The notes beneath the pieces are model-generated. The model did no database searches and was not told the origin of the DNA. It worked only from the letters and a program-made list of their open reading frames with translations. 64,000 bases of DNA from Methylobacillus glycogenes JCM 2850 (GTDB lineage Bacteria > Pseudomonadota > Gammaproteobacteria > Burkholderiales > Methylophilaceae): the NCBI RefSeq assembly GCF_000617925.1, contig NZ_BAMT01000001.1:682001-746000 (forward strand). Reading direction: 5' to 3'. The translations under genes were made by a program, and so were the position numbers. The number at the start of each line of letters is the position of its first letter. The first letter of the stretch is position 1. This document shows, piece after piece, positions 19,798 to 33,611 of this stretch.

Positions 19798-20217
19798 TCA
19801 GCCACGGATATTGGAGTTGGTATCAAACTGGGCCAACTCAACGCGTGGTTGAGGCTGCCAACCTGCCTGACGGTGCTCTGCCACGACATTGGTGAAGATG
19901 CCGCCACGCACATAGAACTTGGCGGTCAAGCGCATGAATTTGGGATCAGTAGCGGCGACCAAATCATCCAGAATGCGATTGGTCACAGCTTCATGGAAGC
20001 AACCTTCGTCGCGGAAAGACCAGATATACATCTTGAGGCTCTTCAGTTCAACACAGCGCTGGTCTGGGATGTAATCAAGGTAAAGCACAGCAAAATCCGG
20101 CTGACCGGTCTTGGGGCACAAGCAGGTGAACTCAGGGATTTCCATATGGATATGGAAATCACGACCTGGGTTGGGGTTGTCGAAGGTTTCCAAGACTTTG
20201 CTGGGTTGACTAGACAT
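19798..20217 (-). CDS. queF: NADPH-dependent 7-cyano-7-deazaguanine reductase QueF
   Basis: Reduces preQ0 to preQ1 in queuosine synthesis. It is the short (unimodular) form, 139 residues. [15 protein letters not shown] carries the nucleophilic Cys and the conserved Asp, [17 protein letters not shown] is the QueF substrate-binding motif with its Glu, and FHEAVTNRI follows. It is divergent from smc with a 61-base gap. No preQ1 riboswitch was recognised in the short leader. Confidence 0.95.
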   Translation of the reverse strand: MSSQPSKVLETFDNPNPGRDFHIHMEIPEFTCLCPKTGQPDFAVLYLDYIPDQRCVELKSLKMYIWSFRDEGCFHEAVTNRILDDLVAATDPKFMRLTAKFYVRGGIFTNVVAEHRQAGWQPQPRVELAQFDTNSNIRG

Positions 20218-20278
20218 AAGGGCTACCGTATAACTCTGGTTATCAAAAAAGTGTCATTATAGCCAAGACCTTCATCAA

Positions 20279-23200
20279 TTGCGCCTGACTCATCTAAAGC
20301 TCGCCGGTTTCAAATCTTTCGTAGACCCCACCACCTTGCATATCCATGGCCACCGCGTAGGCGTAGTGGGCCCGAATGGCTGCGGCAAATCCAATGTGAT
20401 GGAGTCCATACGCTGGGTATTGGGTGAATCCAGCGCCAAGGAAATGCGCGGCGAATCCATGTCCGACGTGATTTTCAATGGCTCGGGCAATCGCAAGCTG
20501 GCCTCACGTGCCAGCGTGGAGCTGATTTTTGACAACAGCTTGGGCGGCGCAGCGGGTGAGTGGTCGCAATATGCGGAAATCTCAGTCAAGCGCGTGATAG
20601 AACGCGATAAAGGCTCTACCTACTTCATCAATAACACCGTAGTGCGCCGTCGTGACGTTGCCGATTTATTTCTCGGTACGGGCTTGGGCGGGCGTGCCTA
20701 CGCCATCATCGGCCAGAACACCATTTCCCGTATTGTGGAAGCCAGGCCGGAAGAAATGCGGGTTTTCCTGGAAGAAGCCGCAGGCATATCTAAATATAAA
20801 GAGCGCAGGCGCGAGACTGAGTCCAGATTGCGCGATACCAAAGAGAACCTGACGCGCATTGAAGATATCCGCCAGGAGATGGATAAGCAGATTACGCGTC
20901 TGGAATCCCAGGCTGCGGTGACGCTGCAATATCAGGGCCTGCAAAACAAGCTAAAACTTAGTCATGGCCAGTTGTGGCTATTAAAAAAACGCGATGCCGC
21001 CAGCCAATGGGAAAAAACTCAGGCGACGGTAACGCGTTTAGGCGTAGACCTGGAAGCGCAAATGGCGGCGTTGCGCCAGAGCGAGAGCAGCCTGGAAACC
21101 CTGCGTGAACAACATCATGCTGCGGCCAGCCAATTGCAATTGGCACAAGCTGCCTACTACGAAGCCAATGCCGAAGTGGCGCGCCATGAGCAGCAACTAC
21201 GCCATAACCAAGAAAACCGTGCGCGCCTGCAATTGCAACAACAGCAGCTCAGCGATCAATCCAGTCGCTTAACGCAACAATCCGAGGAATTTAACAGCAA
21301 GCTGGAAAGCTTGCTGAAGCAGGAGCAAGCCGCCAGCCTGGAAGAGTCAGCTGCCAGCACAGACTTACAGGCGCTTAAGCTAAAACTGCCTGAAGCGGAA
21401 CGGGCTTTCCAGTCTGCACTGCATACCCATACTGCGGCGCAGCGCGTATTGCACGAAGCTGAGCAATCCATACGCCTGGAAGAAACCAATCTCAAGCATG
21501 CCGAGCGTAACCAGCAGGATCACCAGCAGCGTTTGCAACGCCTGCAGCAATCGCTTGCCACACTCAAGCTGCCTGACGAGACCAGAATTCTGGCGCTGGA
21601 AAGTGAGCATCAGGCGGCTACGCGCCAGCAGGAGCAAGAAGAGCAGCAGCTGAATCAGCAACGTGATCTTGAGCAGTCGCAAAATCAGCACCTCAATCAG
21701 TTGCGTGACGCCATGTTGCAGGCCGAGCGTCAGCTTAACCAGACCGAAGTTGAAGCCAATGCCTTGCGCAAGCTGCAAAACAATATGGGCCGGGAGCAAC
21801 AGCTGGATCAATGGCTGCAACAGCATGGTCTGAGCGCCAGCACCAGACTTTGGCAAGGGATACGCATTGCCGCAGGCTGGGAAACCGCTGTGGAATCCGT
21901 ACTCGGGGCCAGACTTAATGCCCTGATCACGGATCAGCCGCTGCAAGCTGGCGATGCGAGACCTCCGGCAGCCGTGAGTCTGGTTTACCCAGGCTTAACC
22001 CAGGCAAGTAGGCAGAATAGCTTGGGCAGCAAAGTGCAGGTACAAGAGCCAGCGCTGCAAGGGTGGATCAACGACTGGCTGGATACGGTACTGATTGCAG
22101 AAAGCGACAGTGCAGCCCAAGCAATGCGTAGCACACTGGCAGCAGGTGAAACCATAGTGACACCTGCTGGTGATATTCATAGCCGCCATGGCGTCAGCCT
22201 GCACGCGCAGAATAATCCGCTGCATGGCGTGCTTGAGCGCCAGCGAGAGCTGGAAAAACTGGAAGCGGATATCCCACAGTTGCGGCTGGCGCTGCAAGCC
22301 AGCAAACAGTCGGTGACCCAGGCCGAGCAAGCATTGCAAAGCGTGCGCCAGCAACAGCAACAATTGCAGCAGCAACTGCGTAACACAACCCAGGCGCAGC
22401 ATCAGCGCCATCTGCAATTGCAGCAATTGCGCCAGGAGCTGCAGCACACCCAACAACGCCGCGCCAGTTTGGAGCTGGACCTGAAAAATCAGGAGCAAGC
22501 GGGTTTGCAACTAGCCCAGACACAAAACCAACAGCAACAGACGCTGCAGCAATTGCGCAGTGGGCTGGTGCAATTGCAGTCAGATCGCCAAGGCACCCAG
22601 GCCAGGCGCAATAGTGCTGAGGCCGAGCTCAACCTGGTGCGGGTTGCCTGGCAAAAGGCTGAGCGCGAAACGCAAGAAAAAGCCTTCAATCACAAATTAC
22701 TTGCAAGCAATATTAGCGAAGCCCGCAGCCGACTGACTGCGCTCAAGGAAGAGCTTCAAACGCTAGCAACGCGGCAGCAAGAAAACACGGCTTTATTGCT
22801 GGGTTCAGACCTGGAACCTCACCAACTGGCACTGGCCGAGGCATTGACGCTCAAGCAGCAACATGAGGCCGCACTGGCTGCAGCACGAGACCTGATTGCT
22901 GGTGCAGACCAGGCCTTGCAGCAGCAAGAGCGCTTGCGCCTGCAACACGAGCAGGCACTACATCCACTACGCGACAAGCTTGAGCAGTCACGCCTTAATG
23001 AACAACAGGCGCGCCTGCATTTTGAACAATGTGAGCAACAATTACAGGCCTGTGGGCTGCAAGAGTCTGAACTGGTGCAAGGCTTGACGGTCAATACGCG
23101 CAGCAATGAGCTGGAGCGGCTGATCAGCACGCTGGATAGCCAGATTGCGGCATTAGGCCCGGTCAACCTGGCTGCCCTGCAAGAGTTGGAGAGCGAGCGC

Positions 23201-23770
23201 GAGCGCAAGCATTATCTGGATAGTCAGGCTGCTGACCTTGAGCAGGCGATAGTGACGCTGGAAGATGCGATACGCCGCATAGACCGCGAAACCCGTAGCC
23301 GCTTGCAAATTACTTTTGATGAGGCCAATCGCAATTTTGGTGAATTATTCACCGAGCTATTTGGTGGCGGCCAGGCCAGGCTGGAAATGCTGGGTGACGA
23401 AATTCTCGATACTGGGATGCAGGTATTTGCCCAGCCACCCGGCAAAAAGAACAGCACCATCCATTTATTATCCGGTGGCGAAAAGGCATTAACAGCGCTG
23501 GCATTGGTGTTTGCGCTATTCCGCCTTAACCCTGCACCTTTCTGCCTCATGGATGAGGTTGATGCGCCACTGGATGACAGCAATACCGAGCGTTTCTGTG
23601 CATTAGTGAAAAAAATGTCAGAGCGCACACAGTTTTTGTTTGTGAGCCATAATAAAATAACCATGGAAATGGCCCAGCAACTGATAGGCGTGACCATGCA
23701 GGAGTCAGGTGTCTCGCGCATTGTTGAAGTGGATATGGCCGCGGCCCTGCAAATGCATGAGGCCGCCTGA
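20279..23770 (+). CDS. smc: chromosome segregation protein SMC
   Basis: SMC ATPase that compacts and helps segregate the chromosome as a dimer with kleisin partners. 1163 residues: Walker A GPNGCGKSN at 31-39, a Gln- and Leu-rich coiled coil to about 500, a hinge near 510-640 (GWETAVESVLGARLNALI), a second coiled coil to about 950, then signature LLSGGEKALTALALV at about 1063 and Walker B FCLMDEVDAPLDD. It starts with TTG at 20279, giving MRLTHLKLAGFKSFVDPTT, the universal SMC beginning. The coiled coil is very rich in Gln (CAG/CAA tracts). First gene of the smc-zipA-ligA cluster. At 3.5 kb it is the longest gene here and has no frame break. Confidence 0.97.
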   Translation: MRLTHLKLAGFKSFVDPTTLHIHGHRVGVVGPNGCGKSNVMESIRWVLGESSAKEMRGESMSDVIFNGSGNRKLASRASVELIFDNSLGGAAGEWSQYAEISVKRVIERDKGSTYFINNTVVRRRDVADLFLGTGLGGRAYAIIGQNTISRIVEARPEEMRVFLEEAAGISKYKERRRETESRLRDTKENLTRIEDIRQEMDKQITRLESQAAVTLQYQGLQNKLKLSHGQLWLLKKRDAASQWEKTQATVTRLGVDLEAQMAALRQSESSLETLREQHHAAASQLQLAQAAYYEANAEVARHEQQLRHNQENRARLQLQQQQLSDQSSRLTQQSEEFNSKLESLLKQEQAASLEESAASTDLQALKLKLPEAERAFQSALHTHTAAQRVLHEAEQSIRLEETNLKHAERNQQDHQQRLQRLQQSLATLKLPDETRILALESEHQAATRQQEQEEQQLNQQRDLEQSQNQHLNQLRDAMLQAERQLNQTEVEANALRKLQNNMGREQQLDQWLQQHGLSASTRLWQGIRIAAGWETAVESVLGARLNALITDQPLQAGDARPPAAVSLVYPGLTQASRQNSLGSKVQVQEPALQGWINDWLDTVLIAESDSAAQAMRSTLAAGETIVTPAGDIHSRHGVSLHAQNNPLHGVLERQRELEKLEADIPQLRLALQASKQSVTQAEQALQSVRQQQQQLQQQLRNTTQAQHQRHLQLQQLRQELQHTQQRRASLELDLKNQEQAGLQLAQTQNQQQQTLQQLRSGLVQLQSDRQGTQARRNSAEAELNLVRVAWQKAERETQEKAFNHKLLASNISEARSRLTALKEELQTLATRQQENTALLLGSDLEPHQLALAEALTLKQQHEAALAAARDLIAGADQALQQQERLRLQHEQALHPLRDKLEQSRLNEQQARLHFEQCEQQLQACGLQESELVQGLTVNTRSNELERLISTLDSQIAALGPVNLAALQELESERERKHYLDSQAADLEQAIVTLEDAIRRIDRETRSRLQITFDEANRNFGELFTELFGGGQARLEMLGDEILDTGMQVFAQPPGKKNSTIHLLSGGEKALTALALVFALFRLNPAPFCLMDEVDAPLDDSNTERFCALVKKMSERTQFLFVSHNKITMEMAQQLIGVTMQESGVSRIVEVDMAAALQMHEAA

Positions 23771-23789
23771 TGTATCCAGCTAAGCTTAA

Positions 23790-23892
23790 AGTTAGTTTAA
23801 AAATAAGGTTAGTTTAAAAGGCAATACCTAGATCAATTTAAAAGATCAGTTTCAAACTCAGATCAACTTATAACCAAGATCACTTTAGGATC
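23790..23892. repeat. short direct repeats and GATC cluster before zipA
   Basis: GTTAGTTTAAAA occurs twice (about 23791 and 23808), and the motif GATCA(A/G/C) or GATC occurs five times within 62 bases (23831, 23844, 23861, 23878, 23889), in a 145-base A/T-rich spacer. This is far denser than the surrounding DNA. The function is unknown: possible regulatory or methylation-sensitive promoter of zipA-ligA, or chance expansion of a degenerate repeat. Confidence 0.55.
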
Positions 23893-23915
23893 AAAAAACT
23901 TGGAGCAACAACATA

Positions 23916-28285
<4,370 letters not shown>

Positions 28286-28289
<4 letters not shown>

Positions 28290-29215
28290 TGACACTTTTC
28301 AAGCTACATCCTTGCTTTGGTCTTACCAAGCGCCTTGCTCCCGTCCTTGTCAGCTTGCTGTTAGCCAGCCAGGCTCAGGCTGCGACACTGAGCGAACAAT
28401 GCTTCACACAACTCAGTGATGGCAACGCCGCAGAAGCCCTCAAGTTGGCGCAGCAGCCTGGCAAGCTCCAGCGGGAGTTGTTGTTGTGTCAGGGTAGGGC
28501 AGAGCTGGCACTGGGTCAGCCCGATGCAGCTGTGAAAAGTTTTACCAAGGCAGAACCGCTGGCGAATAACCCACAGGAGCGCGCGGTGACCTTGATGCTC
28601 AAGGGCAATGCCTACAAGGCGGCCAGCCAGTTTGCACAGGCGCAGGAAAGTTATAACGCTGCGCTCAAGCTGGCCGTGGAACAGAAAAGCCAGAAACTCC
28701 AGGTGATGATTCAACTGCTGGCAGGTGAAGCTGCATTGCAGCAGGGAGATTTCGCCACCACACAAAGCCACTATGATGCCGCGCTCAATCTGGCTGGCAA
28801 CAATAACGAGCGTGCCGATACCCATGAGCATTTGGCCCAACTCAAGGCCAAACAGGGCTTGTATGACGATGCCATTGCCAATCAGACCAAGGCCGTGGTT
28901 ATGCAGCGCACTGATGGTACGTTTGATGATTACGCCAATGCCGGGCTGGAGCTAGGGCATTTGTATATTGATGCCAAGGATTACACCAATGCGGAGCGTC
29001 ATATCAACAAGGTGATTACTCAGGCGCGCGAGGCAGGTGATGGTTATTGGGCCGCCAAGGGCTACTACTACATCGCCTTAAGCCAGTTGGCCAATCAGCG
29101 CAAGGATGAAGCCTTGGCCAGCTTCAAACAGGCGCTGGAAATCAGTGACGCCATAGGCGCTGAAAAACTCTCTGCGGAAGTGAACTTGCAGTTAAAAAAC
29201 CTATCCCAGCAATAA
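28286..29215 (+). CDS. exported tetratricopeptide-repeat protein
   Basis: 309 residues with a signal peptide (APVLVSLLLASQAQA) and then five to six TPR units, for example NPQERAVTLMLKGNAYKAAS, FAQAQESYNAALKLA and DYTNAERHINKVI. No enzymatic domain is seen. TPR arrays usually hold protein partners; here in the periplasm. Overlapping the cysQ stop, it is the end of the smc-zipA-ligA-cysQ group. The partner and role are unknown. Confidence 0.75.
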
Positions 29216-29257
29216 GGCCGGTCGCGGGCTGGCCTCCTTAACCTGAAAGGCCAGATC

Positions 29258-30223
29258 ATGCTGATAGGCAAGCCCGCCGATATCGCCCCCTCCGAAATTA
29301 CGCCTGTGGAAACGTTTAGACGCAGGCGTGAGATTGTCAAAGCCCTGGGACTAAGTGCGATTGCTCCATTAAGTACGGCTTGGCCAGCACTGGCGCAGGC
29401 TGAGGATGCGCCTCACCAGCCTCCTATCAAGCAGTTCAACAAGACTGACTTTGGCAAAGAAGAAAAACTCACGCCCTATCAGGACGTGACCACCTATAAC
29501 AATTTCTATGAGTTTGGCACGGCTAAGGAACAACCCGCCGTCAATGCCAAGAAATTCCGCACTACGCCCTGGAGCATCAGCATAGAGGGCGAGGTACATA
29601 AAGCCCAGACCTTGGACATGGACAAGCTCTTGAAGCTGGCCCCGCTGGAAGAACGCATCTACCGCATGCGTTGCGTGGAAGGGTGGTCCATGGTGATTCC
29701 CTGGGTGGGCATACCGCTGAGTGCCCTGATCAAGCTGGCACAACCCACCTCCAATGCCAAATATGTGGAGTTCATCACTGCAGCAGAGCCTGACAGCATG
29801 ATAGGCGTACGCGCGCCCATCCTGGATTGGCCTTATTTGGAGGCATTGCGGCTGGATGAGGCCATGCATCCACTGACGATTTTGGCTGTGGGCTTGTATG
29901 GCGAATACTTACCCAAGCAGAATGGCGCGCCTGTGCGCCTAGTGGTGCCTTGGAAATATGGTTTCAAAGGCGGTAAATCCATAGTGCGCATCCGTTTCAG
30001 TGAACGAATGCCACAAACCACCTGGATGCGGGCAGCCGCCAATGAATATGGCTTTTATGCCAATGTGAACCCCAAGGTGGCACATCCCAGATGGTCGCAA
30101 GCCAGTGAGCGCAGAATTGGCAGTGGCTTGTTCACACGCCGCATTCCCACGCAAATGTTTAATGGTTATGCCGAGCAAGTAGGGCAGCTCTACGCTGGCA
30201 TGGATCTCGCCAAGAATTTCTGA
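29258..30223 (+). CDS. msrP: protein-methionine-sulfoxide reductase catalytic subunit MsrP
   Basis: Periplasmic molybdenum enzyme that repairs oxidised methionines in envelope proteins. A twin-arginine signal is seen (FRRRREIVKALGLSAIAPLSTA), needed because the Mo cofactor is inserted in the cytoplasm. The Cys that binds Mo lies in RMRCVEGWSMVIPWVG. The length of 321 residues and the end with VGQLYAGMDLAKNF are typical. It is followed directly by msrQ. Its Mo requirement ties it to the broken-looking modABC at 9.6-12.2 kb. Confidence 0.95.
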   Translation: MLIGKPADIAPSEITPVETFRRRREIVKALGLSAIAPLSTAWPALAQAEDAPHQPPIKQFNKTDFGKEEKLTPYQDVTTYNNFYEFGTAKEQPAVNAKKFRTTPWSISIEGEVHKAQTLDMDKLLKLAPLEERIYRMRCVEGWSMVIPWVGIPLSALIKLAQPTSNAKYVEFITAAEPDSMIGVRAPILDWPYLEALRLDEAMHPLTILAVGLYGEYLPKQNGAPVRLVVPWKYGFKGGKSIVRIRFSERMPQTTWMRAAANEYGFYANVNPKVAHPRWSQASERRIGSGLFTRRIPTQMFNGYAEQVGQLYAGMDLAKNF

Positions 30224-30831
30224 TGCCGCCCAGCAAGACCACACTTAGCTGCTACAAACTATTGTTGTTTGTATTGGGTTTATTGCCCTTGCTGCGCCTG
30301 CTATGGCTGGGCTTCAGCGATGAACTCGGGGCTAATCCGGTAGAGTTTATTGAGCATTCAACTGGCACCTGGGCCTTAGTCAGCCTGCTGCTCAGCCTGG
30401 TCATTACGCCCTTGAAGCTGATTTTTGGCTGGCCCTGGTTGCTGCTTTATAGACGCATGTTAGGGCTATTCATGTTTTTCTATGCCTGCCTGCATTTCCT
30501 CAGTTATCTCTGGCTGGATCACTGGTTTGCCTGGGCGGAAATTATTGAAGATATCAGCAAGCACCCCTATGTGCTGGTTGGTTTCACGGCTTTAATGCTG
30601 AGCCTGCCGCTGGCATTGACCTCCAACCAATTCATGATGCGCAAACTCAAACGCCGCTGGAAAACGCTGCATCAGTTGGTTTATCCAATCGCCATTCTGG
30701 TCATCCTGCACTACTGGTGGTTGGTTAAGCAGGATATTACCCAGCCCGCTTTATATGCCTTGGTGCTAGCAATATTGTTATTGGCCCGTGTTTACCTCAG
30801 GCTAAACCCCAAACTTAATCCCAAATCTTAA
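30223..30831 (+). CDS. msrQ: heme-binding membrane subunit MsrQ
   Basis: Heme b membrane protein that passes electrons from the quinone pool or a flavin reductase to MsrP. 202 residues with about six membrane helices. The conserved LGANPVEFIEHSTGTWAL appears near the start, with His residues in helices (ACLHFLSYLWLDH, LHQLVYPIAILVILHYWW). Its ATG shares a base with the msrP stop (TGATG), so the two are translationally coupled. Confidence 0.95.
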   Translation: MPPSKTTLSCYKLLLFVLGLLPLLRLLWLGFSDELGANPVEFIEHSTGTWALVSLLLSLVITPLKLIFGWPWLLLYRRMLGLFMFFYACLHFLSYLWLDHWFAWAEIIEDISKHPYVLVGFTALMLSLPLALTSNQFMMRKLKRRWKTLHQLVYPIAILVILHYWWLVKQDITQPALYALVLAILLLARVYLRLNPKLNPKS

Positions 30832-31054
30832 TAAGCAGCGCAACAATTTAGGAGGGTAAATAATTTAAATACAATAGATTAAATAATTAATTTAATGTTT
30901 TTTATTACAAATAAAGGCTTTTTCGTTTGCGCAGCAATGGCAATTACGCGAAAATAGGCCGCTCCCTAACCCCTGATGTGCCAAGCCTATCCAGCATTGG
31001 CAGAGAGTGTCCCCGTGATGTGGGCCTCACTATAAATATAAAGGAGTGTGCAAT

Positions 31055-31727
31055 ATGCAATACCAGATCGATATTTTCCTAGCCTCACTCAACCAATTCT
31101 GGAGTGAGGTGGCTACCTTCTTCCCCAAGATGTTGGCTGTCATTGTGATTTTGTTGTTTGGCTGGGCATGTGCAAGGTGGCACGCGTAGGTGTGAAGCGC
31201 GCGCTGGAACTAGCGCAGTTCGATACCTTTGCTGATCGCTCAGGCCTAGAGGCATTCCTCAAGCATGGCGATTTTGATCTGACACTCAGTGGTGTCATCA
31301 GCCAAGTGATCTACTGGCTGGTTATTCTGCTGTTTGTGATTACCGGCGCCAAAATCCTTGGTCTGACTGAAGTAGCTTGATGCTGCACAACCTTGCCAAT
31401 TACCTGCCCAAGATTATTGTTGCCATCTTGGTGCTGATCTTCGGTACTTTGCTGGCACGCTTTATCAACCGCCTGGTGTTTGCCTGGTTGCATGGCATGA
31501 AGTATGAAGGTGCACTGCGTATCAGTACCACCGCTGAATACGGCATCCAGATTTTTGCCTTGTTTGTGGCGTTGGAACAACTGGATATCGGCACACAGTT
31601 GCTGACTGCCTTATTTGTGATTGTGTTTGGCGCCATCTTCCTGGCACTGGCCATTGCCTTTGGCCTCGGTGGCAAGGAAAGGGCAGCACGCCTGATCGAT
31701 GAAGTGCAATCCAAGCGCTTGAAATAA
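31055..31727 (+). pseudogene. mechanosensitive-channel-like membrane protein, frame broken twice
   Basis: The first part (MQYQIDIFLASLNQFWSEVA, then a helix AVIVILLFGWACA) starts after a good ribosome site AGGAG and runs to a stop near 31180. The middle part has KRALELAQFDTFADRSGLEAFL and a helix, and the last has two or three helices ending in LALAIAFGLGGKERAARLIDE. This GLGGK end is the hallmark of small MscS-related 'conserved TM helix' proteins. One missing base near 31166 and one near 31377 separate the three parts; together they give about 224 residues. It may act in osmotic protection; it lacks the large cytoplasmic MscS domain. Confidence 0.75.
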
Positions 31728-32148
31728 GTAGTCATGCCTGGCGCTCTCCAGCGCCAGGCAATCCTTCTCCAAATCTCCCTCATTAAGAACATCCGCACAT
31801 TTCACCATGAGATGTTTATCCCACCGCGTTCAAGCCTAGCTTCACACATCTTCCAGGTGCTGGCCATTGACTGCTCAACACACCGCTTTAGCTACTCGCA
31901 TCTAAGATATTCCGCCCGTTAATTGACAAAATAATTCATGGCTGGTATTTGATATCTTTAATCCGTAAATTAATTATCCAATTGAATTTAATGCAATTTA
32001 ATTTATTCACAGGGATATTTTCTTGAGCACTCTCATTGCATATTTGCTTAATAGTTCAAATTTAAAGTAAAGTTATTTGTCTTGTTGCGGTTTTAAGCAT
32101 GACAGGAAACTTCACGGCAAATAATTGAATTTGAACAAGGATAGGGAT
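31728..32148. other. A/T-rich intergenic region before the omptin gene
   Basis: No supported gene or RNA. The right half (from 31920) is very A/T-rich, with several near-repeats of the type AATTTAAT, and probably contains the omptin promoter and regulator sites; no exact PhoP-type box could be assigned by eye. Confidence 0.5.
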
Positions 32149-33143
32149 ATGAAAAAAACAAATATGGTGGGATATGTCATGTGTGCGCTGCTGCCTTTTC
32201 CGGCACTGGCTGCCACCGAAATTGTGTCGGCAGACAATGAAGCGGTATTGGAGAGTAGCGAGATTGGATTGGAAGATGGTGAAGACTCATATTCCAAACC
32301 TGGAAAAATTACTGGCAATCTCAACTTGGGAAGCTTGAGTGGCGAAGCCAAGGAGCGTGTTTACGCGGATAGTCAGGGTGGCCGTAAAATTAGTCAGTTG
32401 GATTGGCAATATGACAGCGCGCCCACCTCAAAGGGAATCTAGAGTGGGATATTGTAAAAAGATTATCCCTGGGGCTGTCAGCATGGACCACAGTCGCCAA
32501 GACTGCGGGAAAGATGAACGATTACGATTGGCTGGATGCTGACCAACAACAGTGGACGCATCATAGTTACCACGCAGATACCGACCTTAAGCACGCGCGT
32601 GAGTTTGATATCAACCTCAAAGCCTGGCTTTTTAATCACCCTACTTGGCGTTTTGGCCTGATGGCTGGCTATCAAGATACGCACTATAGCTTTGTGGCTA
32701 AAGGCGGTATTTTCAATTACTGGAATGGGGCATATAGAGGCGAGTTCATTGATGCCAAGGCTATCTCTTATCAGCAACGTTTCACAGTGCCTTACATCGG
32801 CGTAGCTGGGAATTATCGCTATGGAGAGTTTGAGGCGGGTGGGGCATTCAAATTCAGTAGCTGGGTCAATGCCTCAGCGATAGATCACCATTATTTTAGA
32901 GATTTGACTTTCAAGGATGATGCCAGAGGGCAGCAATACTTCTCGCTGACGGGTAACTTGGGCTATGAGCTAACTGAACATTCCCAACTGTTTTTTGAAG
33001 CCGTAGCCAGCATGATGCTGGACAAAAAAGGCGATACCAAAGTCTATGATCATGCGGAAAATACGGTGACCACATTTAAGAATGCTTCTGGCATTGAGAA
33101 TTATAGTTACCTGATTACAGTTGGCTGGAAATACGGATTCTGA
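32149..33143 (+). pseudogene. omptin-family outer-membrane protease, frame broken once
   Basis: Ten-stranded barrel protease (OmpT/Pla/PgtE family) that cuts between basic residues and needs LPS for activity. A signal peptide is present (KKTNMVGYVMCALLPFPALA). After adding one C near 32426 the frame runs through LDWQYDSAPTLKGNLEWDI into NDYDWLDAD (first catalytic Asp pair), FDINLKAWL, GLMAGYQDTHYSF, then IDHHYF (catalytic Asp-x-His) and a C-terminal ENYSYLITVGWKYGF with terminal Phe. The full length is about 331 residues. All catalytic residues are kept, so the gene is probably active in life and the break a sequencing error. Omptins are commonest in enterobacteria, so transfer is possible. 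Confidence 0.88.
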
Positions 33144-33599
33144 CGGGTTGCACACCATACATTTTTAATGTGGGTATAAACAGCGAAGGTGATGTTTCTC
33201 GGGATAGACATACTTTCGCTGTGCTGGTTTTCAGCATAGATTTACTACCAGATAGATGTGCTACAGATATGTTTGCTGAATCTTCTGCTAGCGCTGCAAC
33301 GTCTGTCTATCAAAAGCCTGCTTTTGCTATCCCACGTCTAAAGCTCTGCTCGCAAGTGCTGCAGTTTTCCCCATTTCTAGCCAAACTTCACACATAAACT
33401 CCATGGGTATCTGTAAAATCCCAGGCCTAGTGCTTGCCATGGGTTAATATCATCATCAAATCAGCACACGACACGGTTATCCTTCTCCAGTGCAGCAACG
33501 ATGAGCACATCTGCAGTTATCAGTTTAAATATTTTCCCCTGCGGCCTTGAGCGCTTGCGAACTTAATCCTTAATGCCAGGGTCGTTTTGCTGTGCTTGA
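33144..33599. other. intergenic region before the secretion operon
   Basis: About 450 bases with no supported gene. A 75-codon open frame at 33170 has no family pattern and no ribosome site. The region must hold the end of the omptin transcript and the promoter for the ABC/HlyD/TolC operon; no clear terminator hairpin with a T run was found. Confidence 0.5.
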
Positions 33600-33611
33600 G
33601 TGAACCATACA

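Noticed and set aside
20218..20278. Possible preQ1 riboswitch before queF
   Set aside because: The leader is only about 60 bases shared with smc and shows no C-rich loop hairpin with A-rich tail of that class.
22194..22523. Long open frame on the reverse strand inside smc
   Set aside because: Ala/Cys-rich shadow of the Gln-rich coiled coil; no start signal and no family pattern.
21620..22560. CAG/CAA-rich tracts as a tandem repeat array
   Set aside because: They encode Gln-rich heptads of the SMC coiled coil, without a fixed repeat unit.
33170..33397. 75-codon frame after the omptin gene
   Set aside because: No ribosome site, no recognisable pattern, composition like non-coding DNA.
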